From: UBA2287 sp037442025 | GTDB taxonomy: Bacteria > Bacteroidota > Bacteroidia > Bacteroidales > Tenuifilaceae | NCBI GenBank assembly: GCA_037442025.1 | Contig: JBBIRB010000014.1 | Coordinates: forward strand, 1-55,991 | Reading direction: 5' to 3' | DNA length: 55,991 nt | Shown here: one piece after another, positions 44,490-54,063 of the stretch | Position numbering within the stretch: the stretch's first letter is position 1 | How the letters are laid out: every line of letters starts with the position of its first letter | The notes under the pieces: model-generated | Databases searched by the model: none | The model's input: only the letters and a program-made list of their open reading frames with translations | What the model was told of the DNA's origin: nothing | Translations under genes and position numbers: made by a program

Positions 44490-44972
44490 CTACCTCTTCA
44501 TGCTGCTATTAATCAAGTTCGACCACTTCTCTATGCATTGTAGCTCGTCGTTTATTTGGCTTCGCTTTTCGGCATTGTAAAATTCGAAACGAACCTCTTT
44601 TCCATCCTTTTCCTTAGGAACAAAGCACAACTCGAGTCGCTCAATTACCTTATAGCTGCTATCTCTACCAACCGACCTTCCAATATTAATTAGTTTACAA
44701 TTATTAAAATCAGCAAGATCTACAAAGTTCGAGTGGTTTCTGTAATCGTCTCTTTTTATAAAGAAAACAAAATTTTTAACCTCATCGATACCAATTATGA
44801 AATCGCTACAAAGTTCCTGCTGGCTCACCTGACAGCCATGTTGCAACGCAAAATCGGATAGAGTTCGTTGAATCTGCTTCGTTTTAATGATTCTACTTCG
44901 ACTTATGAGCATAAAAGGTATAAAAATTAGGGCAATAATTATTATCCCAATTATGGTGATTCCAAAGTTCAT
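44490..44972 (-). CDS. membrane-anchored protein of unknown function
   Basis: 160 residues. One N-terminal membrane segment (GITIIGIIIIALIFIPFMLI) is followed by a soluble mixed alpha/beta part (FALQHGCQVSQQELCSDFIIGIDEVKNFVFFIKR). I recognise no family. It has its own strong terminator, and a 170-base gene-free stretch separates it from the next gene, so it is probably transcribed alone. Confidence 0.6.
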   Translation of the reverse strand: MNFGITIIGIIIIALIFIPFMLISRSRIIKTKQIQRTLSDFALQHGCQVSQQELCSDFIIGIDEVKNFVFFIKRDDYRNHSNFVDLADFNNCKLINIGRSVGRDSSYKVIERLELCFVPKEKDGKEVRFEFYNAEKRSQINDELQCIEKWSNLINSSMKR

Positions 44973-45142
44973 TTCTTTTGATTTTTATGTACATAATATG
45001 TTTTTACTAGCAATCTCAAATTCACCCCACTTCATAGCATATTAGCATGGTAGTTCGATTGAAATGCTAGATTAGAACTTCGTACTACCTATTAGTAAAA
45101 CGGGCTGAATTTCAATTGATTTACAATTGCAAAATGTACAAA

Positions 45143-45514
45143 TCACCAAAAATTGTGGAAGGGAAAAATAATGTCGGTTTTCTGATGCTTTAAAATAAAA
45201 CCTATTGATCCAAATTCATACTGATAAAACAGAAAATGAAATACTTGCTCAATATATTTGGGGGGTGTAAAAAAACTGAAAAAATTTTTATTGAGCGACA
45301 GGCTTGATATATTGCATTGCTCGGGTATATAGAGTTGGGTTAGCGGGGTATGGTAATTAAAATTGGAGGGAATTGATGTAAAGATTAGTTCATTGTTCAA
45401 TTCGTTGGACTCTTGAGCAATTAATATTTGCTGCGAACCCACCGAAATGTTAATTGCTATGCAGTATACTGCAATAAGCACTGTGGAAATGAGATATTTA
45501 ATAATACTATTCAC
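45143..45514 (-). CDS. small secreted or anchored hypothetical protein
   Basis: 123 residues with an N-terminal hydrophobic segment (YLISTVLIAVYCIAI) and a soluble part without recognisable motifs. The ATG at 45514 and the absence of a competing frame are the only support. The neighbours give no clue. It could be a real small protein or a chance open frame. Confidence 0.4.
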   Translation of the reverse strand: MNSIIKYLISTVLIAVYCIAINISVGSQQILIAQESNELNNELIFTSIPSNFNYHTPLTQLYIPEQCNISSLSLNKNFFSFFTPPKYIEQVFHFLFYQYEFGSIGFILKHQKTDIIFPFHNFW

Positions 45515-45610
45515 GCAGCAAAGGTAGTGTGCCTATGGTATAATTGTTCGCACAACCAATAAAAAATTTTAGGTGCAATTGAACTGACAATGGAACAATT
45601 CCTTTACCGT

Positions 45611-47746
45611 CTACTCTGCGTCCTTCAGCGAAAGCTGAATGCGTTTACGCTGCACATCCACTTCGAGAACGCGAACCTTAACATGCTGATGCAGCTTCAC
45701 AACTTCGTTGGGGTTGGAAATGAAGCGGTTGGCCAATTGCGAAATGTGAACCAATCCGTCCTGCTTTACACCAATATCAACAAAAGCCCCAAAGTTGGTA
45801 ATATTGGTAACAATTCCCGGCACCACCATTCCTGGCTTCACATCGTCGATTGAGAAGATGCCCTCGGCAAATTCGAAAACTTTAATTCCCTTGCGCGGGT
45901 CGCGGCCGGGTTTGGAAAGTTCGCTCATAATATCGTTGAGCGTGGGAAGACCTACCTTGCCATCAACATACTTTTTCAAATCGATTTTTGATCGTAAGGT
46001 ATCGTCGCTGAGCAGGTCTGCAACCTGGCATTGGTTATCGTTGGCCATTTTCTCAACAATATAGTAGCTTTCGGGGTGAACGGCGCTATTGTCGAGCGGG
46101 TTTTTGGCATTGGAAATGCGCAGGAAACCTGCGCTCTGCTCAAAGGCCTTTTCGCCCAATCGCGGAACCTTTTTCAGCTCTGTTCGGCTTTTAAACTCTC
46201 CGTTTTCCCTGCGGTACTCAACAATATTTTTGGCCAGTTGGGGTCCTAAACCCGAAATGTATGTTAGCAAATGCTTGCTGGCAGTATTAAGGTTCACCCC
46301 AACGTGGTTCACGCAGCTTTCAACAACCGAGTCCAAGCCCGCCTTCAATCGGGTTTGGTCCACATCGTGCTGGTACTGCCCAACGCCAATAGATTTTGGG
46401 TCGATTTTCACCAGTTCGGCCAAGGGGTCCATAAGCCTTCGCCCTATGGAAACCGCACCCCGCACAGTAACATCGTACTCTGGAAATTCTTCGCGAGCAA
46501 CCGAGGAAGCCGAATAAACTGAGGCGCCATCTTCGCTAACAACAAAAACTCTTAATTCGCGATTAAAGCGGATTCGCTTCACCAAACTTTCGGTTTCACG
46601 GCTCGCTGTTCCATTGCCAATGGCAATGGCATCGATTTTATAAGTATCAACCAGGGCCGATATTTTACTCATGGCCTTACCCTGCTCGCTCTGGGGCTGG
46701 TGCGGGTATATGGTTTCGTTATGAATCAAATTACCCTGCGGGTCGAGACAAACTACCTTACACCCGGTTCGGTACCCCGGATCGATGGCCAGTACCGAAA
46801 GTTGCCCCAAAGGGGGCGACAGTAGCAACTGCCTCAGGTTTTCGGCAAACACGCGAATGGCCTCATCGTCGGCTTTTTCTTTTAGGTTTGCAGTGTATTC
46901 GTTTTCAATGCTGGGTTCAATAAGGCGCTTGTAACTATCGGTTAAGGCCATTTCTACTTGCTCCGATGCTTCGCCTCGGCCCCGAACAAATATTTTAGCA
47001 ATTTCCTCAATAACTTCATCGGCAGGGGGAACTATAGAAACGCGCAGAAAACCCTCCTCCTGACCTCGTTGCATAGCTAAAAAGCGGTGCGATGGGCAAC
47101 GCTTGGCGCTCTCTTCCCATTCAAAATAATCGGAGTATTTAACGCCCTCCTCGTTTTTACCCTTAACAACCTTCGACTTTACAATGGCAGCCCTGGCAAA
47201 ATGCCTTCGGGCAGCATTTCTTGCTTTTTCGCTTTCGCTAACCCACTCGGCAATTATGTCGCGGGCCCCTTCTAAAGCATCTTCAACCGAAGGCACATCG
47301 GCGTTGACAAAACGCTGGGCTGCCCCATCAATGTCGCGCACTTCCTGCTTCATAATTATGGCAGCTAAAGGCTCAAGCCCTTTCTCCTTGGCAATGGTAG
47401 CGCGGGTTCTTCGTTTTGGCTTGAAAGGAAGATAAATATCCTCCAATTCGGTTGCATTATAGCAGTCGACAATGCGAGCTTTCAGTTCGGGAGTGAGTTT
47501 TCCTTGCTCTTCAATTGAATTCAGAATGGTATCCTTACGCTTTTCGAGCTCCTCCAATTTGTTGTAGAGCTCCTGAATGGCAGCAACGGAAACCTCGTCG
47601 AGGCTACCCGTTTGCTCCTTACGGTACCTGCTTATAAATGGAATTGTGGCACCATCGACCAGTAATTTTACAGTATTTGAAACCTGATTGAACGTGAGGT
47701 TGAGCTCGCGCGAAACAATTTCGCAGTGTTTTTGGAAACTATTCAT
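45611..47746 (-). CDS. tex: Tex-family S1 RNA-binding transcription accessory protein
   Basis: About 711 residues from the ATG at 47746 (the open frame reaches 47785). Features in order: an N-terminal Tex domain (TVKLLVDGATIPFISRYRKEQTG), a RuvC-like YqgF fold (LAIDPGYRTGCKVV), HhH motifs (YISGLGPQLAKNIVEYR and FEQSAGFLRI) and a C-terminal S1 domain (VTNITNFGAFVDIGVKQDGLVH). Tex binds RNA and influences transcription; it is conserved in most bacteria. It is divergent from the histidine kinase gene over an 87-base spacer. The C-terminal end is directly followed by a gene-free region. Confidence 0.95.
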   Translation of the reverse strand: MNSFQKHCEIVSRELNLTFNQVSNTVKLLVDGATIPFISRYRKEQTGSLDEVSVAAIQELYNKLEELEKRKDTILNSIEEQGKLTPELKARIVDCYNATELEDIYLPFKPKRRTRATIAKEKGLEPLAAIIMKQEVRDIDGAAQRFVNADVPSVEDALEGARDIIAEWVSESEKARNAARRHFARAAIVKSKVVKGKNEEGVKYSDYFEWEESAKRCPSHRFLAMQRGQEEGFLRVSIVPPADEVIEEIAKIFVRGRGEASEQVEMALTDSYKRLIEPSIENEYTANLKEKADDEAIRVFAENLRQLLLSPPLGQLSVLAIDPGYRTGCKVVCLDPQGNLIHNETIYPHQPQSEQGKAMSKISALVDTYKIDAIAIGNGTASRETESLVKRIRFNRELRVFVVSEDGASVYSASSVAREEFPEYDVTVRGAVSIGRRLMDPLAELVKIDPKSIGVGQYQHDVDQTRLKAGLDSVVESCVNHVGVNLNTASKHLLTYISGLGPQLAKNIVEYRRENGEFKSRTELKKVPRLGEKAFEQSAGFLRISNAKNPLDNSAVHPESYYIVEKMANDNQCQVADLLSDDTLRSKIDLKKYVDGKVGLPTLNDIMSELSKPGRDPRKGIKVFEFAEGIFSIDDVKPGMVVPGIVTNITNFGAFVDIGVKQDGLVHISQLANRFISNPNEVVKLHQHVKVRVLEVDVQRKRIQLSLKDAE

Positions 47747-47833
47747 AGTATAAAAAAAAAGACGCTTAACGCTATTAACTTGCAAAAACTATTTTATCTT
47801 AGTATTCGAAACAAAGGCAACAAAAATAATTAC

Positions 47834-50161
47834 ATGGCAGAACATTCGGGCAGATATTGCAATAATTTTATAAAGTTGGTTTTTCTGCTTTTAGGTTTGT
47901 TGCTTTCATTAAGCATGGTAAAAGCCAATGCTGGTTCGTACAAAAAAATACTAATCATAAACTCCTACCATGAGTTCCTAAGCTGGACCGACAGCCTGAA
48001 CCGTGGTATTGAGCATGCTCTAAACTCAGAAAATATAGATTATGAACTATTTGTTGAAAATCTTGATGCCAAAAGGAACAACATAGCCAACTTTAAGGAT
48101 TCGTTCGTTGGATATTTGGCTCAGAAATATCAATATGTTGGCATTGAGCTTATTATGGTTACCGATAACGATGCTCTCGAGCTTATTGAATCGGTTCACC
48201 AAAGTATATTTCCTAATATTCCGGTTGTTTTTTGTGGAATTAACAATAGGTATTCGTTCCCGCCCAACTTTACGGGGGTTATTGAGGAGGTTGAAATTCC
48301 CCAAAATTTTGAACTTATTGGCCGACTCCATCCTGGAACAAAAAAGGTTCATTGCATTATTGACCAAACAACTACCGGATTGGCCATAGGCCAAAAAGTG
48401 AAAGAGTATCAGGACGACAACCCCTACCCTTTCGAAATTGAAATCCTTTCCGATTACACCATCGACTCACTTGCTCATACTACCGAAAGTTTTGAAGACA
48501 GCAGCGTTGTACTTTTCCTACTTTTTAACCGCGATAAAAACGGTTTATACTTCAGTTACGAAGAAGCTTTACAGCAGATTCATAAGCGAACCAAAGTACC
48601 CATTTATGGAACATGGTCGTTTTACTTGGAGCATGGAATTGTTGGGGGTAAAATCATTTCGGGATTCGAACATGGCAAGCTTGCCGGTCAAATAGCCCTT
48701 CAAATTCTGAATGGCGAAAGCGTTTACGATATGAGCCCTACCCCAGGCCCCACCAAGTACGCATTCAATTACCACGAAATGAAGAACCATTTGGTGAGCC
48801 TATCCCAAATTCCCGATACTTCCATCGTTCTGTTTGGCCCATACGAGTTTTTTAAGGAAAACAGGGTTATTCTAATTTACTTTGCTGTTATTGTGTTTAT
48901 TTTAATCCTACTTATAGTTTCGCTTCAAATAATAAACAGGCAACGCAATAAATTGCTACGCATTCAGCGAACCCATAACATTGACCTTGAATCTAAAAAC
49001 ATTCAGCTAGCCGAAGCTATCCGTTTGGCCCAGGAGGCCAACATGCTCAAAAGTGCCTTTCTGGCAAACATGAGCCACGAAATTCGAACCCCAATGAATG
49101 GTATTGTAGGTTTTTCGAAATTAATTAAGCAACGCCCCGATATATCGTACGAAAAATTGATTCAGTATGTCGATATAATATGCAGCAATTCCCAGGTTTT
49201 ACTTAGTTTAATAAACGACATAATTGATATTTCGAAAATTGAAGCTAACCAGCTAAGCATTAATAGCGAAAGCGTTGATATTGCTGAGTTACTCCGAAAC
49301 ATGGAACAATTTGCCCAAATGGAGGCAAGCCGACAGAAAAAGGAGCACCTGAAGTTGATTCTCAACAAACCTCCGTTCATCGATAAGCTGATTGTAAAAT
49401 CGGACCCCGATCGGCTCCAGCAGGTTTTCATCAATTTATTAAACAATGCCATTAAGTTTACCGACGAAGGCAGCATTGAATTCGGATATACAATTGATAA
49501 TGAATGGTTATCGTTCTTTGTAAAGGACACCGGAATTGGGATAGCCCCCGAAAAAACCCAGGCAGTATTCGACCGCTTCCATCAGGTAGATAATTCCATG
49601 TCGCGCCGCTACGGGGGCTCAGGGCTTGGGTTGGCTATTTGCAAAGGAATTCTCGAAAAAATGGGTGGAAGCATTGGGGTTGAATCGCAATTGAGTGTCG
49701 GAAGCCACTTCTGGTTTAAAATTCCATTTATGCCAATAATTGAACCTGATTTACAAAACAACCAGATTGAACAAAGCAAATTGCCCAATTGGAAAGGAAA
49801 AAATATACTGATAGTTGAGGATAACGAATCATCGGCGTTGCTGCTAAACGAATTTTTAACGGTAACCAAAGCCAGCACTTCAATAGTAACCAGCGGTGAA
49901 GAAGCAATTAATTTATGCAGAACCAATAGCCATATAGACCTTGTTCTGCTCGATTTGCAGCTGCCTGGGCTGGATGGTTACCAAGCGGCCGGAATTATAA
50001 AAAAATACCAGCCTACGTTACCTATCGTTGCCCAAACTGCCAACGCCATGAGCGACGACCGGGAAAAGGCTCTGCTAGCTGGCTGCGACGATTATATTGC
50101 TAAACCCATTCAGCTGTCAACCCTTTTTGAAGTGATGGCTAAATACCTACCAAACCACTAG
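47834..50161 (+). CDS. hybrid sensor histidine kinase/response regulator with ABC-substrate-binding-like sensor
   Basis: About 775 residues from the ATG at 47834. A signal/membrane segment leads to a periplasmic sensor (KKILIINSYHEFLSWTDSL, then HIRTKVPI...WSFYLEHG), which resembles the ABC-type substrate-binding (TrpX/DUF534-like) fold. A second membrane helix near residue 345-365 (FAVIVFILILLIVSLQII) follows. HisKA: FLANMSHEIRTP with phosphorylated His415. HATPase: NAIKFTDEG, DTGIGIAPEK and GGSGLGLAI. A receiver domain ends the protein with Asp707 (LVLLDLQLPG) and Lys in YIAKPIQ. It senses an unknown ligand and passes phosphate internally. No output gene is adjacent. Its stop shares bases with that of the convergent MOSC/MogA gene. 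Confidence 0.92.
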   Translation: MAEHSGRYCNNFIKLVFLLLGLLLSLSMVKANAGSYKKILIINSYHEFLSWTDSLNRGIEHALNSENIDYELFVENLDAKRNNIANFKDSFVGYLAQKYQYVGIELIMVTDNDALELIESVHQSIFPNIPVVFCGINNRYSFPPNFTGVIEEVEIPQNFELIGRLHPGTKKVHCIIDQTTTGLAIGQKVKEYQDDNPYPFEIEILSDYTIDSLAHTTESFEDSSVVLFLLFNRDKNGLYFSYEEALQQIHKRTKVPIYGTWSFYLEHGIVGGKIISGFEHGKLAGQIALQILNGESVYDMSPTPGPTKYAFNYHEMKNHLVSLSQIPDTSIVLFGPYEFFKENRVILIYFAVIVFILILLIVSLQIINRQRNKLLRIQRTHNIDLESKNIQLAEAIRLAQEANMLKSAFLANMSHEIRTPMNGIVGFSKLIKQRPDISYEKLIQYVDIICSNSQVLLSLINDIIDISKIEANQLSINSESVDIAELLRNMEQFAQMEASRQKKEHLKLILNKPPFIDKLIVKSDPDRLQQVFINLLNNAIKFTDEGSIEFGYTIDNEWLSFFVKDTGIGIAPEKTQAVFDRFHQVDNSMSRRYGGSGLGLAICKGILEKMGGSIGVESQLSVGSHFWFKIPFMPIIEPDLQNNQIEQSKLPNWKGKNILIVEDNESSALLLNEFLTVTKASTSIVTSGEEAINLCRTNSHIDLVLLDLQLPGLDGYQAAGIIKKYQPTLPIVAQTANAMSDDREKALLAGCDDYIAKPIQLSTLFEVMAKYLPNH

Positions 50162-51090
50162 TGGCTATCGATTCCCATACGCATTAAAAACAGGTGCTTG
50201 AGGGTTTTGGTTATTTCGCTCATGTACTCATTAACCGCTTTTACGCTTCCGGGCAAAGTATACACAAAGGTACTTCCCATAATACCGGCAACCCCTCTGC
50301 TTAGCAAAGCATTGGGTTTTTCGGCTCCAAATTTTAACCGAATCATTTCCATTATTCCGGGTATTTGCTTATCGAGCATTTGCGAAACCACGTCGGGGGT
50401 TATGTCGCGGGGACCAATGCCAGTTCCGCCGGTAGTAAAAACAACATCGTATGCCTGTTGCTGCGCACGGAGTAAATGCGCACGGAGTAAGCGTTCATCG
50501 TCGGGGAGAACCTGAACATCTACCATATGCTGCCAACCCAGAGAGTTGAAAAACTCATCGATTTTTCCTACCAGGGCCGGACCGCTCCTGTCGTCGTAAA
50601 CACCCCGATATGCCCTATCGCTTAGGGTAATAACCATTATTCGGTACAGTTTGGGTATAAACTGCAACTCGTCGCCAGGGGCGAGCGTGCCCGGTTTTAA
50701 TACCCTAAGAAAAATTCCCTCTTTAGGCATTACGCAATTACCAACCTCGCGGTATATGGCGCATCCATCGCCATGGCAAGCTTTTCCAATTTGGGTAACC
50801 TCCAGTTCAACGCTTCTGCCCACAAACCTGTCGCCCGGCTTGGTTGTAACCAACTCTAACCCTTCGGTGGTAATATTTTCGGCAAATTCACCAAAGCGTA
50901 GCTTGCGATTGGCTTGCAGTTCGAACCTTTCGAAACTCTCCTTGCCCAGCATGCTAACCTGCCTATGCCACTCGCCAGCATGGGCATCGGTGGCTACACC
51001 CAGTTCGTTCAATTCAATCGACTCAACAGGAACCTTTACTGTTCCTTTCTCTTGAGAAATATTTACCGAAAGTACTTTGACTCTTTGCAT
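50158..51090 (-). CDS. MOSC domain fused to MogA-like molybdopterin adenylyltransferase
   Basis: About 310 residues from the ATG at 51090 (the frame opens at 51126). Residues 1-150 form a MOSC domain, with QIGKACHGDGCAIY as the Cys-containing core; MOSC domains handle sulfur for the molybdenum cofactor. From about residue 155 comes a MogA/MoaB domain: RIMVITLSDRAYRG, GPALV, FTTGGTGIGPRDITPD and the final GSVKAV loop. MogA adenylates molybdopterin before metal insertion. Fusion suggests metal insertion and sulfuration act together. It is the last gene of a moeA-moaA-moaC cluster on the same strand. Its stop overlaps the stop of the kinase gene. Confidence 0.9.
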   Translation of the reverse strand: MQRVKVLSVNISQEKGTVKVPVESIELNELGVATDAHAGEWHRQVSMLGKESFERFELQANRKLRFGEFAENITTEGLELVTTKPGDRFVGRSVELEVTQIGKACHGDGCAIYREVGNCVMPKEGIFLRVLKPGTLAPGDELQFIPKLYRIMVITLSDRAYRGVYDDRSGPALVGKIDEFFNSLGWQHMVDVQVLPDDERLLRAHLLRAQQQAYDVVFTTGGTGIGPRDITPDVVSQMLDKQIPGIMEMIRLKFGAEKPNALLSRGVAGIMGSTFVYTLPGSVKAVNEYMSEITKTLKHLFLMRMGIDSH

Positions 51091-51170
51091 GGTTGTGCTT
51101 GTTATTGTTTCAATTCTCTGTGCCACTCTGTGGCTTCTTTGTGAAAAAAAGTATTACATAAAGCGCTTTC

Positions 51171-51626
51171 TTATCCAACTATTTCTCCCTTAGTTTTTTC
51201 AACTAAATGTATATTACTAATTACCATAGCCTTATCGACCGCCTTGCACATATCGTAAATGGTTAGAAGAGCTACCGCTACGGCAGTTAAAGCCTCCATT
51301 TCAACTCCGGTTTGCCCTACACAGCGGGCCAAACTCTCAACCTTAACTCCGCCTTCGGCGATGGTTGCTGTGCATTGCACCTTCGTTAAATTAATATTAT
51401 GACAAAGCGGAATTAACTCCCATGTTTTTTTAGCCGCTTGAATTCCAGCAATTTCAGCAACCGTAAGCACATCGCCCTTTTTCATGGCATTTTCGGCAAC
51501 CAACCGAATGGTTTCTGGATTCAAACTTATAAATCCTTCTGCCCTGGCTTCACGGTGCTGCTGGGGTTTTCCACCTACATCAACCATATTGGCTTTACCG
51601 TCGGTTCCTATGTGGGATAGTGTCAT
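51171..51626 (-). CDS. moaC: cyclic pyranopterin monophosphate synthase MoaC
   Basis: 151 residues, typical for MoaC. With MoaA it makes cyclic pyranopterin monophosphate from GTP, the first step of molybdopterin (and tungstopterin) synthesis. The family N terminus MVDVGGKPQQHREARAEG, the motif LIPLCHNI (catalytic His) and the C-terminal GVEMEALTAVAVALLTIYDMCKAVDK are all present. It lies in the operon between the MOSC/MogA gene and moaA, but about 225 bases of low-complexity repeat separate it from moaA. ATG at 51626. Confidence 0.95.
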   Translation of the reverse strand: MTLSHIGTDGKANMVDVGGKPQQHREARAEGFISLNPETIRLVAENAMKKGDVLTVAEIAGIQAAKKTWELIPLCHNINLTKVQCTATIAEGGVKVESLARCVGQTGVEMEALTAVAVALLTIYDMCKAVDKAMVISNIHLVEKTKGEIVG

Positions 51627-51639
51627 ATTTTTTGTTTTT

Positions 51640-51845
51640 TGTTATCAGTTCAGTTGTTTGTTGATTGTTGTTCGTTGTTTGTTGATTGTTGTTCGTTGAT
51701 TGTTGTTCGTTGATTGTTGTTCGTTGTTCGTTGATTGTTGATTGTTGAATGCTCATCTCTTCCGTTTTCCAACTTCCCGCTTCGGACTTCAATAACTTAA
51801 TAACCTAATAACCAAATAACTAAATAACCCAATAAACTACTCTCC
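51640..51845 (-). repeat. low-complexity dispersed repeat, copy B (between moaC and moaA)
   Basis: On the - strand: GTTATT-type units (51785-51840), then GAAGTCCGAAGCGGGAAGT (51771-51789), then many CAACAATCAACGAACAAC units (51650-51750). The order is the same as in copy A at 21624-21850, and the core differs at only two of 19 bases. It splits the moa operon; open frames across it (Asn/Gln-rich) are artefacts of the repeats. Confidence 0.65.
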
Positions 51846-51851
51846 ATCCCC

Positions 51852-52652
51852 CTACCCTCCAATATTATAAAAATCGCCAAGGGCGTTATGAGTTCCGCAC
51901 CTTGGTTTCGATTCTATGGTTCTCCGAATGGCCTCACGGGCGCCCAGCTGGCGAACGCTAAAACCCATATCGCTGAACAAGCAGGGTATAACCAATCCGT
52001 TGGCAGTTAGGCGTATACGATTGCAAATGGCACAGTTGCCACCATCGCCACCTTCAACAACTCCAAAAGTTCCCTTATCGAGTTCCATGCGAGGTATAAA
52101 CCGCACCTCAAACCCATGCAATTGGGCATACTCTTTTACAGCAATAGCATTGGGTTCGTTGGAACTAGCAGCTATTACGCAGTTTAACTTTATGGGATAG
52201 AAACCTACTTCCTTTGCTTTTTTAAGCCCATTGAGCACGCTGCTCAGGTTTCCAACGCGGGTTACGGTGCTATACTCTTCGGAATTAATTGTGTCGAGGC
52301 TAACGTTTATTCTTTTTAATCCTGCCTGCCGCAAAGGCAAAGCAAACTGCTCAAGGAGAACTCCATTGGTGGTCATCGACAAATCGGTAATGCCCTCAAC
52401 GGCTGCAATCATCCCTACCAGGTCGACCACGCCCCTGCGAACCAGCGGTTCTCCACCGGTAAGCCGAACCTTACGAATACCCAAGCTTACTGCCACCCGA
52501 ACAAACTCCACAATCTCGTCGAAGGTAAGAATATCGCTATGGTTGAGCATTTTAATGCCCTCCTCGGGCATGCAATAGCGGCATCGAAGGTTGCACTTAT
52601 CGGTTATGGATATGCGCAGGTAACTAATTTCCCTATTAAAGCTGTCGAACAT
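51852..52652 (-). CDS. moaA: GTP 3',8-cyclase MoaA (short form)
   Basis: 266 residues. The radical-SAM motif CNLRCRYC (Cys20, 24, 27) and the KVRLTGGEPL, TTNG and NVSLDT motifs are intact. The second 4Fe-4S site is NCAICN with a distal Cys (207, 210, 224). The C terminus ends in Gly-Gly, important for GTP/SAM handling in MoaA. Length is about 60 short of the usual 320-330: the region between VRFIPRMELD and the second cluster is strongly shortened (FGVVEGGDGG). It overlaps moeA by 17 bases, so the two are coupled. ATG at 52652. Confidence 0.93.
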   Translation of the reverse strand: MFDSFNREISYLRISITDKCNLRCRYCMPEEGIKMLNHSDILTFDEIVEFVRVAVSLGIRKVRLTGGEPLVRRGVVDLVGMIAAVEGITDLSMTTNGVLLEQFALPLRQAGLKRINVSLDTINSEEYSTVTRVGNLSSVLNGLKKAKEVGFYPIKLNCVIAASSNEPNAIAVKEYAQLHGFEVRFIPRMELDKGTFGVVEGGDGGNCAICNRIRLTANGLVIPCLFSDMGFSVRQLGAREAIRRTIESKPRCGTHNALGDFYNIGG

Positions 52653-53817
52653 CTACCAATTCCCCCTTTTTAAAATGCGTAGCACCAATGGGTGCAAAAA
52701 AAACTGCATTAACCTGCGAAAGTGCAAATATATGGGCTGAGCCATGATAATTTACTGGCTCAATCTCTCCATTTAAGTTTATAAAAGCGGGTACCAACCC
52801 TAACCTGTCCTTCATTCGCCGTGAGTAATCGATTGCAAGCGGTAACCTTATATTCGCATCTGTAGGTTGGGTGGAACCCATTAACTTTCGAATGGCAGGT
52901 TTAACCAGCATTTCGAACTGGAAAAGGCTCGAAATGGGGTTTCCGGGAAGCCCGAATACCAGTTTCCTGTTCAACTTTCCAAAAAGGGTTGGCTTTCCGG
53001 GTTGAACGGCTATGGATTTAAAGACTATTTCAACTCCAAGATTTTTAAGGACCTCGGGAACATAATCGAAGTCGCCCATGGATACCCCTCCAGTAAGTAT
53101 TACTATATCGCCTGAAGTCAGGGCACTCTCAACTGCCCTGCAGGTGGCCTCCTTCGAGTCGTCGATAATTCCAACGTAGTTGGGTAATCCTCCGCATCTA
53201 TCAATTTGCCCTACCAGCTGGTGACCATTGCTGTTCCGAATTTGACTGCCTTGCGGTTTATACTGGGGCTCCACCAGTTCGTTTCCGGTTACCAGCACCG
53301 AAACAATAGGTTTTTGGGATACTACAACCTGCGAAACACCTACAGCTGCCAGCATGGCCATGTGTGAGGGAGCTATAAAAGTTCCAGCGTTAAGTACCAG
53401 TTCGTCCTTTCGAATATCCTCGCCTTGGGGTGCAATATTGCTCTTGGTATCGGTTCCTAAAAACCGAATGGTACCATCGGAGTTTTCAACAACCTCCTCC
53501 ACCATGAGAATACAATCGGCTCCCTGCGGAACCGGTGCTCCGGTCATTATTTTTGAACAAGTGCCAGGTACAATTGACAACTGGGGCAATTGGCCGGCAG
53601 CAATAACCTCGGTAACCGTAAGGTTTTGAGAAATATCGGTACGCCGACAGGCGTAACCATCAACCGCAGCCTTGTTAAAGGGGGGCATGTCCATATCGGA
53701 AAACACATTAGCTGCTAAAACCCTACCAAGTGAATGCCAAAGGGCAACCTCTTCGACCCGCTTAAGGGGCAGTGAATGCTCAAGAACACGTGCCAGTGCA
53801 TTTTCAAATTGCAACAT
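52636..53817 (-). CDS. moeA: molybdopterin molybdenumtransferase MoeA
   Basis: 393 residues, the normal MoeA length. It inserts the metal into adenylated molybdopterin. Motifs: MPPFNKAAVDGYA, APVPQGADCI (metal-site loop), TGNELV, LTGGVSMGDFDY and FGLPGNPISS; the C-terminal beta-barrel domain follows (LVPAFINLNGEIEPV). It is the first gene of the operon with overlapping moaA. Together with moaC and the MOSC/MogA fusion it could load tungsten or molybdenum into the oxidoreductase at 9732-11888. moaE, moaD and moeB are not in the window. ATG at 53817. Confidence 0.95.
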   Translation of the reverse strand: MLQFENALARVLEHSLPLKRVEEVALWHSLGRVLAANVFSDMDMPPFNKAAVDGYACRRTDISQNLTVTEVIAAGQLPQLSIVPGTCSKIMTGAPVPQGADCILMVEEVVENSDGTIRFLGTDTKSNIAPQGEDIRKDELVLNAGTFIAPSHMAMLAAVGVSQVVVSQKPIVSVLVTGNELVEPQYKPQGSQIRNSNGHQLVGQIDRCGGLPNYVGIIDDSKEATCRAVESALTSGDIVILTGGVSMGDFDYVPEVLKNLGVEIVFKSIAVQPGKPTLFGKLNRKLVFGLPGNPISSLFQFEMLVKPAIRKLMGSTQPTDANIRLPLAIDYSRRMKDRLGLVPAFINLNGEIEPVNYHGSAHIFALSQVNAVFFAPIGATHFKKGELVDVRQL

Positions 53818-54063
53818 ACTCGAAAGTTTGTGGGCAAATTTCGTTAAAAATAAGTGGATTTAAAAACCGAAATGCATTTTCTTGCATAGCGGGTTGAGGT
53901 TTCTAAGATAATAAAAGAAATGTTTAAACAGGGTTTAAAAATCTTTTGGTAATTCCGAAATTAAATATAAATTTACTACCCCTGGAAACGTGAAAAAAAT
54001 ACAAAATGCTTCCCTTTAGAAGCCATTTAAATATCGATTATAAACCATTTAAAATGAAATATT

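Noticed and set aside
51650..51750. Second CRISPR-like array
   Set aside because: Repeated TTGTTCGTTGATTG units are irregular, lack unique spacers and occur in a dispersed repeat.
51595..51792. 65-codon Asn/Gln-rich - frame
   Set aside because: It is the translation of a CAACAA-type low-complexity repeat plus the moaC start region.
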